A stretch of DNA of 64,000 nucleotides from Aeromicrobium sp. 9AM (GTDB lineage Bacteria; Actinomycetota; Actinomycetes; Propionibacteriales; Nocardioidaceae): assembly GCF_902506105.1 (NCBI RefSeq), contig NZ_LR733303.1, forward strand, positions 62,001 through 126,000, in the 5' to 3' direction. This document shows positions 7,665-17,080 of this stretch, in pieces. Both the position numbers and the translations under genes were made by a program. Under the pieces are notes generated by a model. That model was not told the DNA's origin and ran no database searches. It was given only the letters and a program-made list of their open reading frames with translations. Within the stretch, counting starts at the first letter, position 1. Every line of letters begins with the position of its first letter.

Positions 7665-8512
7665 CGATGTCCGACAAGACAGCTCTGTCCGCCGTCACCG
7701 CCCTCCCGGCCAAGTTCAACGGCTTCCTCGACGACCTCGGTCGTCAGATGCTGTTCTACATCCGGGTCGTCGCCTCGGTTCCGCGCACGATCAAGAACTA
7801 CGGCAAGGAGATCGTCCGGCTGCTCGCCGAGGTCGCGCTCGGATCCGGCTCGCTCGCGGTCATCGGCGGCACCGTCGGCGTCATCACGGCGATGTGCTTC
7901 TTCACCGGCACCGAGGTCGGCATCCAGGGCTATGCCGCCCTCGACCAGCTCGGCACCGCCGCCCTGACCGGATTCGTCTCGGCCTACTTCAACACGCGTG
8001 AGATCGCGCCGATCGTCGCCGGCATCGCGCTCGCCGCGACCGTCGGCTGCGGCTTCACCGCCCAGCTCGGCGCCATGCGGATCAGCGAAGAGGTCGACGC
8101 GCTCGAGGTCATGGCGATCCCGTCGCTGCCGTTCCTCGTCACGACCCGCGTCATCGCCGGCCTCATTGCGGTCGTCCCGCTCTACATCGTGGGCCTGCTG
8201 TCGTCGTACTTCGCGACCAGATTGACGATCACGCGGATCAATGGGCAAAGTGCGGGCACCTACGACCACTACTTCACGACGTTCCTGCCACCGAGCGACG
8301 TGTTGTGGTCGTTCGCCAAGGTGCTGATCTTCGCCGTCGTCGTGATCTTGATCCACTGCTACTACGGCTACTACGCGAGTGGTGGACCGGCTGGCGTCGG
8401 CGTGGCCGTGGGTCTCGCGGTGCGCACGTCGATCGTGGCGATCAACGTCGTCGACCTCCTGGCCTCCATGGCGATCTGGGGCACCAACGTCACCGTGAGA
8501 TTGGCGGGCTGA
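7661..8512 (+). CDS. yrbEB: MlaE/YrbE-family permease B
   Basis: 283 residues; the GTG at 7661 overlaps the previous stop, with a second possible ATG at 7667. An MlaE-family permease with a hydrophilic N-terminus (about 1-45) and about five membrane segments. Diagnostic stretches are YFNTREIAPIVAGIAL and MRISEEVDALEVMAIPS, the latter matching the EEIDAL-type element that docks the ATPase. It is the second subunit of the permease pair, distinct in sequence from YrbEA as in mycobacterial mce operons. Confidence 0.9.
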   Translation: MTMSDKTALSAVTALPAKFNGFLDDLGRQMLFYIRVVASVPRTIKNYGKEIVRLLAEVALGSGSLAVIGGTVGVITAMCFFTGTEVGIQGYAALDQLGTAALTGFVSAYFNTREIAPIVAGIALAATVGCGFTAQLGAMRISEEVDALEVMAIPSLPFLVTTRVIAGLIAVVPLYIVGLLSSYFATRLTITRINGQSAGTYDHYFTTFLPPSDVLWSFAKVLIFAVVVILIHCYYGYYASGGPAGVGVAVGLAVRTSIVAINVVDLLASMAIWGTNVTVRLAG

Positions 8513-8515
8513 ACC

Positions 8516-9949
8516 ATGGCTCGTACCCCTCTCCTCGAGCGTTCCGGCTCCCTCAAGGTGCTCGGCGCGGCTTTCATCGCCCTGATGCTCCTGATCCTCT
8601 GGGTGACCTACGCGTTCTTCACCAAGGCGTTCGTCAACTACGACGCCGTGACGCTCAAGACCGACACCACCGGCGTCAACCTGCCGCAGAATGCCGACGT
8701 CAAGCTGCGCGGCATGATCGTGGGCGAGGTCCGCAAGGTCGAGCCCGACGGCGACGGCGTCAAGCTGCTGCTGGCGATGAACCCCAAGCTCATCAAGGAC
8801 GTCCCCAAGGACGTGACGGCCCAGCTCATCCCCAAGACGTTGTTCGGTGAGAAGTACGTCGCGCTGATCCCGCCGACGCACGATGACGGCGAGACGCTGC
8901 AGGCCGGCGACACGATCACCAAGGCCGACGTGCCGATCGAGGTCGAGACATTGCTCAACGACCTCTATCCGTTGCTCGACGCGGTCGACCCGGCCAACCT
9001 GTCCTACACGCTGAGCGCCGTCGCGACCGCGCTGGACGGGCGCGGCAAGGAGCTGGGCGAGACCTTGGTCCAGGCCAACAGCTATCTGCAGAAGGTCAAC
9101 CCGGACGTACCGCAGCTCATCGACGACCTGACCAAGCTCGGCACGGTGTCCGACGGCTATGCCAACGCGATGCCCGACCTCGGCCGGCTGCTCCGCAACA
9201 CCGTGGTGACCGGCAACACGATCGTCGCCAAGAAGGCCCAGCTGACGGCGTTCTTCGACGAGGCGACTGCCTTGTCCAACACCTTGACCACCTTCACGAA
9301 GGACAACGGCGACAACATCAAGGCACTCAGCAAGCTCAGTCGCCCGATCCTCGAGACGGTCGGCGAGTACTCCACGACGTTCCCCTGCTTCCTGGGTGCG
9401 CTGCACACGCTCATTCCGCGCCTCGACAGCGCCTACCGTGACGGCAGGCTGCACATCAACGTCGAGATCATCGCCCAGCCCGACGCGTACGACGCCAACG
9501 AGAACCTCAGCGCGACGCAGAAGACCTTCGACGACGCCTCCAACGGTGCCCCGGCCAAGAACGGCAAGGACATCCGCGCCGACAACGCCGCGACGCCGAG
9601 CTGCATCGACCTCAACGAGATCAACAAGGGCAAGTCCCACGAGAAGGCGATCTCCTCGCAGGCGCACCCGTTCAAGATCCCGGCCGACGTCTACAAGCTC
9701 GTCGGCATCAAGAAGCCGCACGCCAAGTTCGGCAGCGCGGCGGACTTCGCCAACCGCTCGGCCGCTTCCAGCGTCTCGCTGGAGGACCTGGTCCAGCCCA
9801 GCATCACCGGCGTCGACTCCGCCGGCGAACGCGCTGAGCTCAATGTCCTGCTCGGTGGCACGCTCGGCATGCAGCCGTCCAGCGTCCCCGACATCGGGTC
9901 CCTCCTGATCAGCCCCGTCCTGCGTGGATCGGCGGTGGAGCTCCGATGA
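8516..9949 (+). CDS. mceA: MCE-family protein MceA
   Basis: 477 residues. One N-terminal membrane helix (about 12-36: VLGAAFIALMLLILWVTYAF) is followed by the MCE domain (about 40-120, with GVNLPQNADVKLRGMIVGEV) and a long helical region that in this family forms the periplasmic lipid tunnel. Two Cys in the C-terminal third (TTFPCFLGAL and TPSCIDLNEI) could form a disulphide. It is the first of six Mce subunits and starts 3 bp after yrbEB. The inferred role is binding and passing a lipid or sterol-like substrate; which one cannot be told from sequence. Confidence 0.9.
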   Translation: MARTPLLERSGSLKVLGAAFIALMLLILWVTYAFFTKAFVNYDAVTLKTDTTGVNLPQNADVKLRGMIVGEVRKVEPDGDGVKLLLAMNPKLIKDVPKDVTAQLIPKTLFGEKYVALIPPTHDDGETLQAGDTITKADVPIEVETLLNDLYPLLDAVDPANLSYTLSAVATALDGRGKELGETLVQANSYLQKVNPDVPQLIDDLTKLGTVSDGYANAMPDLGRLLRNTVVTGNTIVAKKAQLTAFFDEATALSNTLTTFTKDNGDNIKALSKLSRPILETVGEYSTTFPCFLGALHTLIPRLDSAYRDGRLHINVEIIAQPDAYDANENLSATQKTFDDASNGAPAKNGKDIRADNAATPSCIDLNEINKGKSHEKAISSQAHPFKIPADVYKLVGIKKPHAKFGSAADFANRSAASSVSLEDLVQPSITGVDSAGERAELNVLLGGTLGMQPSSVPDIGSLLISPVLRGSAVELR

Positions 9950-11031
9950 AGCAGATCGATCGCGAGTCCCTCGGCGCCCTGGTCAAGCTCGGCTTCTTCT
10001 TCGCCTTCACCGGCATCTCGACGCTGATCCTGGCCCTCACCTTGAGCAACGGCTCGTTCGGTGACCGCAAGGAGTACAAGGCAGTCTTCGGCGACGTCAC
10101 CGGCATGGCCAAGGGCGATGACGTCCGCATCGCGGGTGTCGCCGTCGGCTCGGTCAAGAAGGTGCAGATCGTCAACCGCGACAAGGCCCTCGTGACGTTC
10201 GGCGTCGACTCCGACGTCCCGTTGACCGACAACACCAACGCGACGATCAAGTTCCGCAACCTGGTCGGGCAGCGCTACATCGCGCTGACCCAAGGTGCCG
10301 ACGGCGCCAAGACGACGCTCAAGGAAGGCAGCACGATCCCCGAGAGCCGCACCCAGGAAGCGCTCGACCTCAACGTCCTGCTCAACGGGTTCAAGCCGGT
10401 CTTCCAGGCGCTCTCCCCCTCGGACACCAACAAGTTCGCCTACGAGATCGTCCAGACCCTCCAGGGCGAGAGCGGCAACGTCGAGAACCTGCTGGCCCGG
10501 ACATCGTCCCTGACCAACACGCTCGCCGGCCGCGACCAGCTGATCGGCGATGTCATCACCAACCTGAGCGAGGTGCTCGACACGGTCGGCAGCCGCGACA
10601 AGGAGCTGACCGACACGATCGACACGCTCCAGCAGTTCGTGACCGGCCTCAAGGACGACCGCGACGCGATCCTCAACTCGGTCGACTCGATCTCCGACCT
10701 GACCGACGAGACGTCCGACCTGCTGGTGCAGGGCCGCCCGGCGCTCACCGAGGACGTCAAGCAGCTCAACGCGCTGACCAAGAACCTCAGCTCCAGCAAG
10801 AACCTCTCGACGCTCCAGAACTCGATCAAGATCCTGCCGATCAAGCTGCAGAAGATCGGCAACGCGGCGTCCAGCGGCGGCGAGTTCAACTTCTACCTGT
10901 GCGACGTACGGGGCAGCATCACGATCCCTGCCATCGCCGGCATACTGCCGCAGACCAAGCTCGACCTCGGTGGGCCTGAGGGTCTCGCCGTCGGCGGCGC
11001 ACGATGCGATCAGCCGGGGTACGCCAAATGA
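9946..11031 (+). CDS. mceB: MCE-family protein MceB
   Basis: 361 residues with ATGA overlap to mceA. N-terminal helix (about 11-31: VKLGFFFAFTGISTLILALTL), MCE domain with VTGMAKGDDVRIAGVAVGSV and FRNLVGQRYIAL, then a long coiled-coil-prone helical region rich in Leu/Thr/Asn. The C-terminal segment holds a Cys pair (FYLCDVRG and ARCDQPGYAK), as in MceB proteins generally. It is the second subunit of the presumed heterohexamer. Confidence 0.9.
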   Translation: MKQIDRESLGALVKLGFFFAFTGISTLILALTLSNGSFGDRKEYKAVFGDVTGMAKGDDVRIAGVAVGSVKKVQIVNRDKALVTFGVDSDVPLTDNTNATIKFRNLVGQRYIALTQGADGAKTTLKEGSTIPESRTQEALDLNVLLNGFKPVFQALSPSDTNKFAYEIVQTLQGESGNVENLLARTSSLTNTLAGRDQLIGDVITNLSEVLDTVGSRDKELTDTIDTLQQFVTGLKDDRDAILNSVDSISDLTDETSDLLVQGRPALTEDVKQLNALTKNLSSSKNLSTLQNSIKILPIKLQKIGNAASSGGEFNFYLCDVRGSITIPAIAGILPQTKLDLGGPEGLAVGGARCDQPGYAK

Positions 11032-12020
11032 AGCCATTCCGCGAACGCAATCCCGTCGTCATCGGCGTCATCGGCATCGCCGTGATCGCCCTGATGATGC
11101 TCGGCGCCTTCCGCGCCGATCGTCTGCCGATCATCGGCAGCGGCGACACCTATCACGCCGACTTCGCCGAGATCGGTGGGCTCAAGGCCGGCAACGAGGT
11201 CCGGGTCGCCGGCGTGTCGATCGGCAAGGTCGAGGGCATCGAGCTCCGGGGCAACAAGGTGCGCGTCACGTTCAAGATCGACAAGGGCACCAAGTTCGGC
11301 ACCGAGACGGGCGCCGACATCCGGGTGCGTACGTTGCTGGGCGCGGAGTTCCTCGCCCTGACGCCCAAGGGCCCGGGTCAGCTGCCCAAGGGCGCCATCA
11401 TCCCGGTCGCACGCACGATCGCGCCCTACGACGTGGTGCAGGCGTTCTCCGAGCTCAGCAAGACCACCGACGAGATCGACATCCCCGAGCTGTCCAAGGC
11501 GCTCGACACGCTCGCCGACGTCTCGGCCAGCACGCCGGAGGAGTTCCGGGGTGCCATCAAGGGCGTCTCGGACCTCTCGCGCAACCTGGCCGCTCGTGAC
11601 GACCAGATCAACACGCTGCTGGTCAACCTCAAGAAGGTCTCGGGTGTCCTCAACTCGCGCAACACCGAGCTCGTCACGCTGTTCAAGGACTCCGACGTGC
11701 TGTTCCAGGCGATCAGCGCGCGGCGCGACTCGATCCACCGCCTGCTGGTCTCGACCCAGTCGATCTCGACCCAGCTGCGAGGACTCGTCAAGGACACCCG
11801 CTCCAACCTCAAGCCCGCTCTCGACCAGCTCGACGTGGTGACCACGATGCTCCGCAAGAACGAGGCGAGCCTCGACGAGGCACTGCGGACGTACCCCGGA
11901 TTCCTGCGGGTGTTCTCCAACCCGCTCGGCACCGGTCCGTGGTTCGACACCTATCTCGGCGGGCTCAACACCGGCGGCCTCGTCTCACAGATTCAAGGCG
12001 CCTTGGGAGGTGGCAACTGA
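11028..12020 (+). CDS. mceC: MCE-family protein MceC
   Basis: 330 residues from the ATG at 11028, which overlaps the mceB stop as ATGA. N-terminal helix (about 8-24: VVIGVIGIAVIALMMLG), MCE domain with GGLKAGNEVRVAGVSIGKV and RTLLGAEFLALTPKG, and an extended helical C-terminal region (EFRGAIKGVSDLSRNLAARD). It lacks the C-terminal Cys-rich tail of its neighbours and ends with a short Gly-rich segment (GGLVSQIQGALGGGN). Confidence 0.9.
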   Translation: MKPFRERNPVVIGVIGIAVIALMMLGAFRADRLPIIGSGDTYHADFAEIGGLKAGNEVRVAGVSIGKVEGIELRGNKVRVTFKIDKGTKFGTETGADIRVRTLLGAEFLALTPKGPGQLPKGAIIPVARTIAPYDVVQAFSELSKTTDEIDIPELSKALDTLADVSASTPEEFRGAIKGVSDLSRNLAARDDQINTLLVNLKKVSGVLNSRNTELVTLFKDSDVLFQAISARRDSIHRLLVSTQSISTQLRGLVKDTRSNLKPALDQLDVVTTMLRKNEASLDEALRTYPGFLRVFSNPLGTGPWFDTYLGGLNTGGLVSQIQGALGGGN

Positions 12021-13186
12021 TGAGTCCCTCCGGTCTGGCCCAGCGGTTCGCCGGCATCTCCAAGGTGCTGACGGTGTTCGTCGTGCTCGCGCTGCTCGCC
12101 GCCGTGCTGCTCGTGGTCAACAACGGCGACGGCAAGCGCTACATCACGATCGACTTCGAGCAGACCAACTCGGTCTACAAGGGATCCGACGTCAAGATCC
12201 TCGGTGTGCCCGTCGGCGAGGTCGTGAGCCTCACGCCGCGCGGCGACGTCGTACGCGCCAAGGTCTCCTACAAGGGTGACGTCAAGCTGCCCAACGACGT
12301 CAAGGCCGTCGTGGTCTCGCCGTCGATCGTCGGTGACCGGTTCATCCAGCTCGCCCCCGCCTACAACGGCTCGGGCGCAGTGCTCAAGGACCACGCCTAC
12401 CTGCCGGTCGATCGCACCGCCGTGCCGGTCGAGCTCGACCAGGTCTACAAGTCCCTCGACGACCTGTCGGTCGCGCTCGGACCCGAAGGCGCCAACAAGG
12501 AGGGCTCGCTCAGCAAGCTCATCGATGGCAGTGCCGCCCAGCTCGACGGCCAGGGCGCGCAGCTCAACGAGACGATCCACAACTTCGGCAAGCTCAGCAC
12601 GACGCTGTCCAACAACAAGGACGAGCTGTTCGGCAGCCTGCGGGAGGTCGAGGAGTTCGTGAGCCTGCTGAAGACCAACGACTCGGCTGTGCGCTCGTTC
12701 AACGACAGCACGGCCCAGGTGTCCACGGTGCTCGCCGGTGAGCGCGAAGACCTCAAGGAGACCCTCCGGCAGCTCAGCCTGGCCCTCGTCGACGTCAATT
12801 CGCTGGTCAAGGAGAACCGCGGCAAGCTGCGGAGCAACGTCGACAACATCGCCTCGCTCGCGGCGCTGCTGGCCAAGCACAAGGACGAGCTCGAGGAGAC
12901 CACGATCAACGCGCCGACGGCTTTGACCAACGTCGCGCTGGCCTACAACGGCACGGCCGGCAGCCTCGACACCCGCAACGACATCCCCGAGGTCCTCTTC
13001 GGCTCGGCGACCGATCCCACGACGTTCCTGTGCAACATGCTCGGTGAGACGGTGACCGACGGCATCTGCAAGACGTTGAAGGACGTGCTCGGAGGCCTGC
13101 CGCGCACCGCGCCGGCGTCGTCCGCGCCCAGTCCAGAGCCCGACCCGGTCAACCGTTCGGTCGCCGACATGCTGGCGGTGAAGTGA
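12020..13186 (+). CDS. mceD: MCE-family protein MceD
   Basis: 388 residues from the ATG at 12020, which shares one base with the mceC stop (TGATG); an earlier in-frame start is rejected because it would run through mceC. N-terminal helix (about 11-33: ISKVLTVFVVLALLAAVLLVV), MCE domain with NSVYKGSDVKILGVPVGEV, helical region, then FLCNMLGETVTDGICKTLKD with two Cys. It ends in an Ala/Ser/Pro-rich tail. Confidence 0.9.
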   Translation: MSPSGLAQRFAGISKVLTVFVVLALLAAVLLVVNNGDGKRYITIDFEQTNSVYKGSDVKILGVPVGEVVSLTPRGDVVRAKVSYKGDVKLPNDVKAVVVSPSIVGDRFIQLAPAYNGSGAVLKDHAYLPVDRTAVPVELDQVYKSLDDLSVALGPEGANKEGSLSKLIDGSAAQLDGQGAQLNETIHNFGKLSTTLSNNKDELFGSLREVEEFVSLLKTNDSAVRSFNDSTAQVSTVLAGEREDLKETLRQLSLALVDVNSLVKENRGKLRSNVDNIASLAALLAKHKDELEETTINAPTALTNVALAYNGTAGSLDTRNDIPEVLFGSATDPTTFLCNMLGETVTDGICKTLKDVLGGLPRTAPASSAPSPEPDPVNRSVADMLAVK

Positions 13187-13187
13187 C

Positions 13188-14528
13188 ATGAGCACCCGAC
13201 TCCTGCGTGCCGGCGTCATCGCCAGTGTCATGGCCGTGCTCCTCAGCGGTTGCGGCTTCTCGCCCTACAAGCTGCCGCTGCCCGGTGGCGCCGATCTCGG
13301 CAGCGACCCCTACACGGTCAAGGTGCAGTTCCGTGACGTGCTCGACCTCGTCCCGCAGAGCGCCGTGCGGGTCAACGACATCGCCGTCGGCAAGGTCACC
13401 GACATCAAGCTCAACGGCTGGACGGCCGTCGTCACGGTCAAGGTCAACGGCGACACCAAGCTGCCTGACAACGCCGAGGCGACGATCCGCCAGACGAGCC
13501 TGCTGGGCGAGAAGTTCGTGTCCCTCGCCCCGCCCAAGACCGGGGCCGAGGGCCGCCTGACCAACGGCGACACGATCCCGCTCGACCGGTCGAGTCGCAA
13601 CCCCGAGATCGAGGAGGTCCTGGGCGCCGCGTCATTGCTGTTCAACGGCGGTGGCCTCGAGAAGACCAACACGATCGTCCGCGAGCTCAACAATGCCCTC
13701 GGCGGCAACGAGCCCGAGGTCAAGGAGCTCATCAACACCACGACGTCGTTCATCACCCAGCTCGACAACAACAAGAGCGCCTTGCTCACGTCGCTGGAGA
13801 AGATCAACCGGCTCGCGGTCGCGACCAACGACCAGAAGGCAGCGATCACCGGCGCGCTCGACGACCTGCCCGAGGCGCTGCGCGTCGTCAACGGCCAGCG
13901 CGACGACCTGGTCAAGCTGCTGCAGTCGCTGTCCCGGCTCAGTGACGTCGCCACCGGGGTCGTCCGCGACTCCAAGGCCGACACCGTCGCCAACCTCCGC
14001 GCCCTGGTGCCGACCCTCACCAACCTCACCAAGGCCGGCGACGACCTGGCGTACGCCACCAAGGCGCTGCTGACCTACCCCTTCTCCGACGGGTTCGTGG
14101 GCAACACCTACGCGAAGGCGTCGGGCAAGTGCGAGGACGGCACGCCCGCGGTCAAGCAGGGCGTGTGCTTCGGCGACTTCTCCAACCTCTCGCTGGGCCT
14201 CGACATCGGGGTCAACCAGCTCCAGACGATCCTCGACGGCTACGCGGCGACGGCCGGCATCAAGGCGCCTGACCTGCCCAAGATCATCGAGGACCCGGCC
14301 CAGGGGCTCGTGGACCTGGTCACCGGTCTCGTGCCCACCGAACCGACCGGTCAGCCCGGTACGACCGATGGGCCGACCAGCGGCACGCCCCAGCCCACGC
14401 CGACCGCGACCACGGCACCCAGCCCGGGCGGCATCTGCTCGTTGCTCGGCACGTGTCGCACGGCGGTGGCCAACACGCCGGCAGGCGATCTGGAACGACT
14501 TCTCGTGGAACCGGTGGTGGCACCATGA
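13188..14528 (+). CDS. mceE: MCE-family lipoprotein MceE (LprK-like)
   Basis: 446 residues. Unlike the other Mce subunits it has a lipoprotein signal ending LLSGC (Cys22), matching the rule that MceE is lipidated (LprK in mycobacteria). MCE domain with VPQSAVRVNDIAVGKV and RQTSLLGEKFVSLAPP, a helical stretch, and a C-terminal domain with paired Cys (SGKCEDG, QGVCFGD). A Pro/Thr linker (about 385-415) leads to CSLLGTC. It starts 1 bp after mceD. Confidence 0.9.
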   Translation: MSTRLLRAGVIASVMAVLLSGCGFSPYKLPLPGGADLGSDPYTVKVQFRDVLDLVPQSAVRVNDIAVGKVTDIKLNGWTAVVTVKVNGDTKLPDNAEATIRQTSLLGEKFVSLAPPKTGAEGRLTNGDTIPLDRSSRNPEIEEVLGAASLLFNGGGLEKTNTIVRELNNALGGNEPEVKELINTTTSFITQLDNNKSALLTSLEKINRLAVATNDQKAAITGALDDLPEALRVVNGQRDDLVKLLQSLSRLSDVATGVVRDSKADTVANLRALVPTLTNLTKAGDDLAYATKALLTYPFSDGFVGNTYAKASGKCEDGTPAVKQGVCFGDFSNLSLGLDIGVNQLQTILDGYAATAGIKAPDLPKIIEDPAQGLVDLVTGLVPTEPTGQPGTTDGPTSGTPQPTPTATTAPSPGGICSLLGTCRTAVANTPAGDLERLLVEPVVAP

Positions 14529-15772
14529 TCTCCAGGCTCACCAAGATCCAGCTGGTGATCTTCGCGATCGTCACCGTGCTGGGTGGCGCCTTCGTCGGCG
14601 GTCGCTACGCGCAGATCGACCGACTGGTCGTGGACCGCAGCTTCCCGGTGTCGGCGCAGTTCAAGGACTCCGGCGGCATTTTCGCGGGCGCCCAGGTGAC
14701 CTACCGCGGCATCCCCGTGGGCAAGGTCGGCAAGCTCAGCTTCAAGGACGACGGGGTCCGCGCGACGCTCGACATCGAGAACAGCGCCCCCAACATCCCG
14801 TCGGACGTGCTTGCCGTCGTCGCCAACAAGTCCGCGATCGGCGAGCAGTTCGTCGACCTGCAACCGCGTACCAACTCCGGGCCCTACCTCCACAAGGGCT
14901 CGTCCATCGCGCTGGCCAACACCCGCATCCCGATCGACACCACGACGCTGCTGGTCGACGTCAACAACCTGGTCACGTCGGTCAACACCGACAGCCTCCG
15001 CACCGTGGTCGACGAGCTGGGCCAGGCGTTCGAGGGCACCGGTCAGGACCTGTCCACGATCCTGGACACCTCGTCGGAGTTCATCCGGGCCGCCGACGAC
15101 AACATCGACGTGACGCGTTCGCTGATCCACGACTCGACCTCGGTCCTGCAGACCCAGATCGACAAGCAGGGCGAGCTCGGCACGTTCTCCAAGAACCTCG
15201 CGCTGCTGTCCGACAGCCTGGTCGAGGCCGACCCCGACCTGCGTCGCCTGTTCGACAAGGGCAGCCAGAGTGCCGCCACCTTGAACGCCGTCGTCAAGGA
15301 GAACTCCCCGGACCTCGGCAACGCGATCCGCGACCTCGTCACCTCCGGCAAGCCCCTGTCGCAGAACGTGCTCGGGCTGCAGGCGATCTTCATCCTCTAC
15401 CCCTACCTGGTCGAGGGCTCGTTCTCCGTGCTCGACCAGGTGCCGAACTCCAACAACTACAACGCGACGTTCGGACTCGCGCTCGCGGCCTCGCCGGCGA
15501 CCTGCACGTACGACCAGAACGGTGGTTCCGCTTCGGGCTACCGTGAGCGTCGCGAGGAGCAGGTCATCAGCGACAAGGAGTTCAATACGAACCTGGACTG
15601 TAATGTCCCTGACAACCACATCGCGCGACAGCCTTGCAAGACCGAGTTGAATGGGAAGACACCCATCCCGTGCAAGGCCAAGCTCGATCGACCGGCTGCA
15701 TCGTCGGATGAAACTGTCTCCACCGGAAAGGACTCCTGGAAGTGGCTTCTGCTCGGCCCGGCCCAACAGTGA
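14525..15772 (+). CDS. mceF: MCE-family protein MceF
   Basis: 415 residues from the ATG at 14525 (ATGA overlap with mceE). N-terminal helix (about 7-27: QLVIFAIVTVLGGAFVGGRY), MCE domain with GGIFAGAQVTYRGIPVGKV, then helices and an elongated C-terminus with five Cys (TCTYD, LDCNV, QPCKTE, IPCKAK). It is the sixth and last Mce subunit. Extended C-termini are usual for MceF. Confidence 0.9.
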   Translation: MISRLTKIQLVIFAIVTVLGGAFVGGRYAQIDRLVVDRSFPVSAQFKDSGGIFAGAQVTYRGIPVGKVGKLSFKDDGVRATLDIENSAPNIPSDVLAVVANKSAIGEQFVDLQPRTNSGPYLHKGSSIALANTRIPIDTTTLLVDVNNLVTSVNTDSLRTVVDELGQAFEGTGQDLSTILDTSSEFIRAADDNIDVTRSLIHDSTSVLQTQIDKQGELGTFSKNLALLSDSLVEADPDLRRLFDKGSQSAATLNAVVKENSPDLGNAIRDLVTSGKPLSQNVLGLQAIFILYPYLVEGSFSVLDQVPNSNNYNATFGLALAASPATCTYDQNGGSASGYRERREEQVISDKEFNTNLDCNVPDNHIARQPCKTELNGKTPIPCKAKLDRPAASSDETVSTGKDSWKWLLLGPAQQ

Positions 15773-16338
15773 CCGAAAGGTCAAGCCGCTCCCGAGTCAT
15801 CGCTCTCCTGGTCGTCACCACGGCTCTTGGCGTGGTGCTCTCGATAGTCGGCGGCATCCTGCTGCTCCTCGACCCCTCCGGCAGCGACGGTGACTCCAAG
15901 GACCGCAACGCGGTGATCTCTCGCGCCAACGACTTCGCGGTGGCCTACAACACGTACGAGGTCCAGGAGCTCGCCGACTACCAGAAGCGGCTCAAGGGAC
16001 TGCTCACTCCGTCGTACGACAAGGAGTTCGTCAAGATCACCGACGCGGTGTTCAAGGCGCTGGAGTCCAAGAAGCAGAAGAGCGGCGATGCCAAGGTGGT
16101 CGGCACGGCGGTCGACAGCATCGACAAGGACTCGGCCGTGGCACTCGTCGCGGTGGACTCCAAGATCACCAACACCGACAACGAGGCGGCCGTGTTGAGG
16201 CACTTCCGGTGGAAGGTCTCGTTCGTCAAGAGCAAGGGGGAGTGGCGGATCTCGACGTTCGAGAGCGTCGCACCCGTGCAGGCCGAGGCCACGCCGGCGA
16301 CGCCCAGCCCCAGCTCCACGGAAGGTGGCGCCGAATGA
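15769..16338 (+). CDS. Mce-associated membrane protein (Mas), first
   Basis: 189 residues from the GTG at 15769, which overlaps the mceF stop as GTGA; an open start 9 codons earlier is less likely. Short cytoplasmic N-terminus, one membrane helix (about 9-34), then an external domain with AVISRANDFAVAYNTYEVQ and LTPSYDKEF. These are typical of the small alpha+beta domain of Mce-associated proteins encoded after mceF in mycobacteria, where such proteins stabilise or assist Mce transporters. It ends in a Pro/Thr/Ser tail. Confidence 0.8.
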   Translation: MTERSSRSRVIALLVVTTALGVVLSIVGGILLLLDPSGSDGDSKDRNAVISRANDFAVAYNTYEVQELADYQKRLKGLLTPSYDKEFVKITDAVFKALESKKQKSGDAKVVGTAVDSIDKDSAVALVAVDSKITNTDNEAAVLRHFRWKVSFVKSKGEWRISTFESVAPVQAEATPATPSPSSTEGGAE

Positions 16339-17075
16339 GCGATCCCACCGGTCCCGTTCGCCGTCGCCGCATCGCAGGCGAGGGCAAGCCCGCCGTCCCG
16401 GCGAAGAAGCCCACTGTGCCGAAGGTCCCAGCCAGGAAGGCTGCTGCCAAGAAGGCCGCGTTGCAGAAGGCCGCACCGCCGGCACCCCCGGCCAAGTCCG
16501 TCGCGACCGCCAAGGCCGCCCGCGTGCCGAAGGTCGCCGAGCCCAAGCCGGCCCGCGAGTCCGTCGATCCGGCCGACCGGGTTCCGGCCCTGCTCGTGCT
16601 CGTGGCCGCCGTCGCCCTCGTGGCAGGTGTCGTGCTGAGCGTGCTCGGTGTCCAGCACCTGCGGGGTGGGGGAGGCGACGACGGCCTCGACTCCTCCCGC
16701 GATCAGGCCGTGTCGGCCGCCGGCACCGCGGCCCAGACGATCTTCTCGTTCAGCTCCGACAAGCTCCCGCAGCACGAGTCGGCGTCCACCGCCCTCATGA
16801 CGAAGTCGTTCGCCAAGGACTTCGAGAAGATCGCGCCGGCGCTGACCCAGGTCACGGAGAACCGCAAGGTCGTCGTCAAGGCCGTCGCGCGTGAGGCCGC
16901 GCCGCTGTCGTGTGGCAACGAGTGCTCCAAGGACAAGGTCGACGTGCTGGTGTTCCTCGACCAGGCGCGTCTCGTGGGCTCGTCCAAGGAGCCGACGGTG
17001 TTCGCCAACCGGGTCTCGGTGTCGATGGTCAAGACCGACGACGGCTGGCTCGTCAGCAACGTACGCGCGTTGTAG
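16335..17075 (+). CDS. Mce-associated membrane protein (Mas), second
   Basis: 246 residues from the ATG at 16335 (ATGA overlap). The N-terminal 78 residues are a Lys/Ala/Pro-rich, strongly basic cytoplasmic segment with KKAALQKAAP-type runs. It is followed by one membrane helix (about 84-106) and an external domain resembling that of the preceding gene (QTIFSFSSDKLPQHESAS, CGNECSKDKVDVLVFLDQA). The two proteins are divergent paralogues closing the mce operon. The basic tail could bind membrane phospholipid or nucleic acid, but nothing shows which. Confidence 0.78.
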   Translation: MSDPTGPVRRRRIAGEGKPAVPAKKPTVPKVPARKAAAKKAALQKAAPPAPPAKSVATAKAARVPKVAEPKPARESVDPADRVPALLVLVAAVALVAGVVLSVLGVQHLRGGGGDDGLDSSRDQAVSAAGTAAQTIFSFSSDKLPQHESASTALMTKSFAKDFEKIAPALTQVTENRKVVVKAVAREAAPLSCGNECSKDKVDVLVFLDQARLVGSSKEPTVFANRVSVSMVKTDDGWLVSNVRAL

Positions 17076-17080
17076 GAGTC

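Noticed and set aside
7631-9721. A 696-codon minus-strand frame opposite yrbEB and mceA
   Set aside because: Antisense shadow of the mce operon with Arg/Asp/Val-rich nonsense composition.
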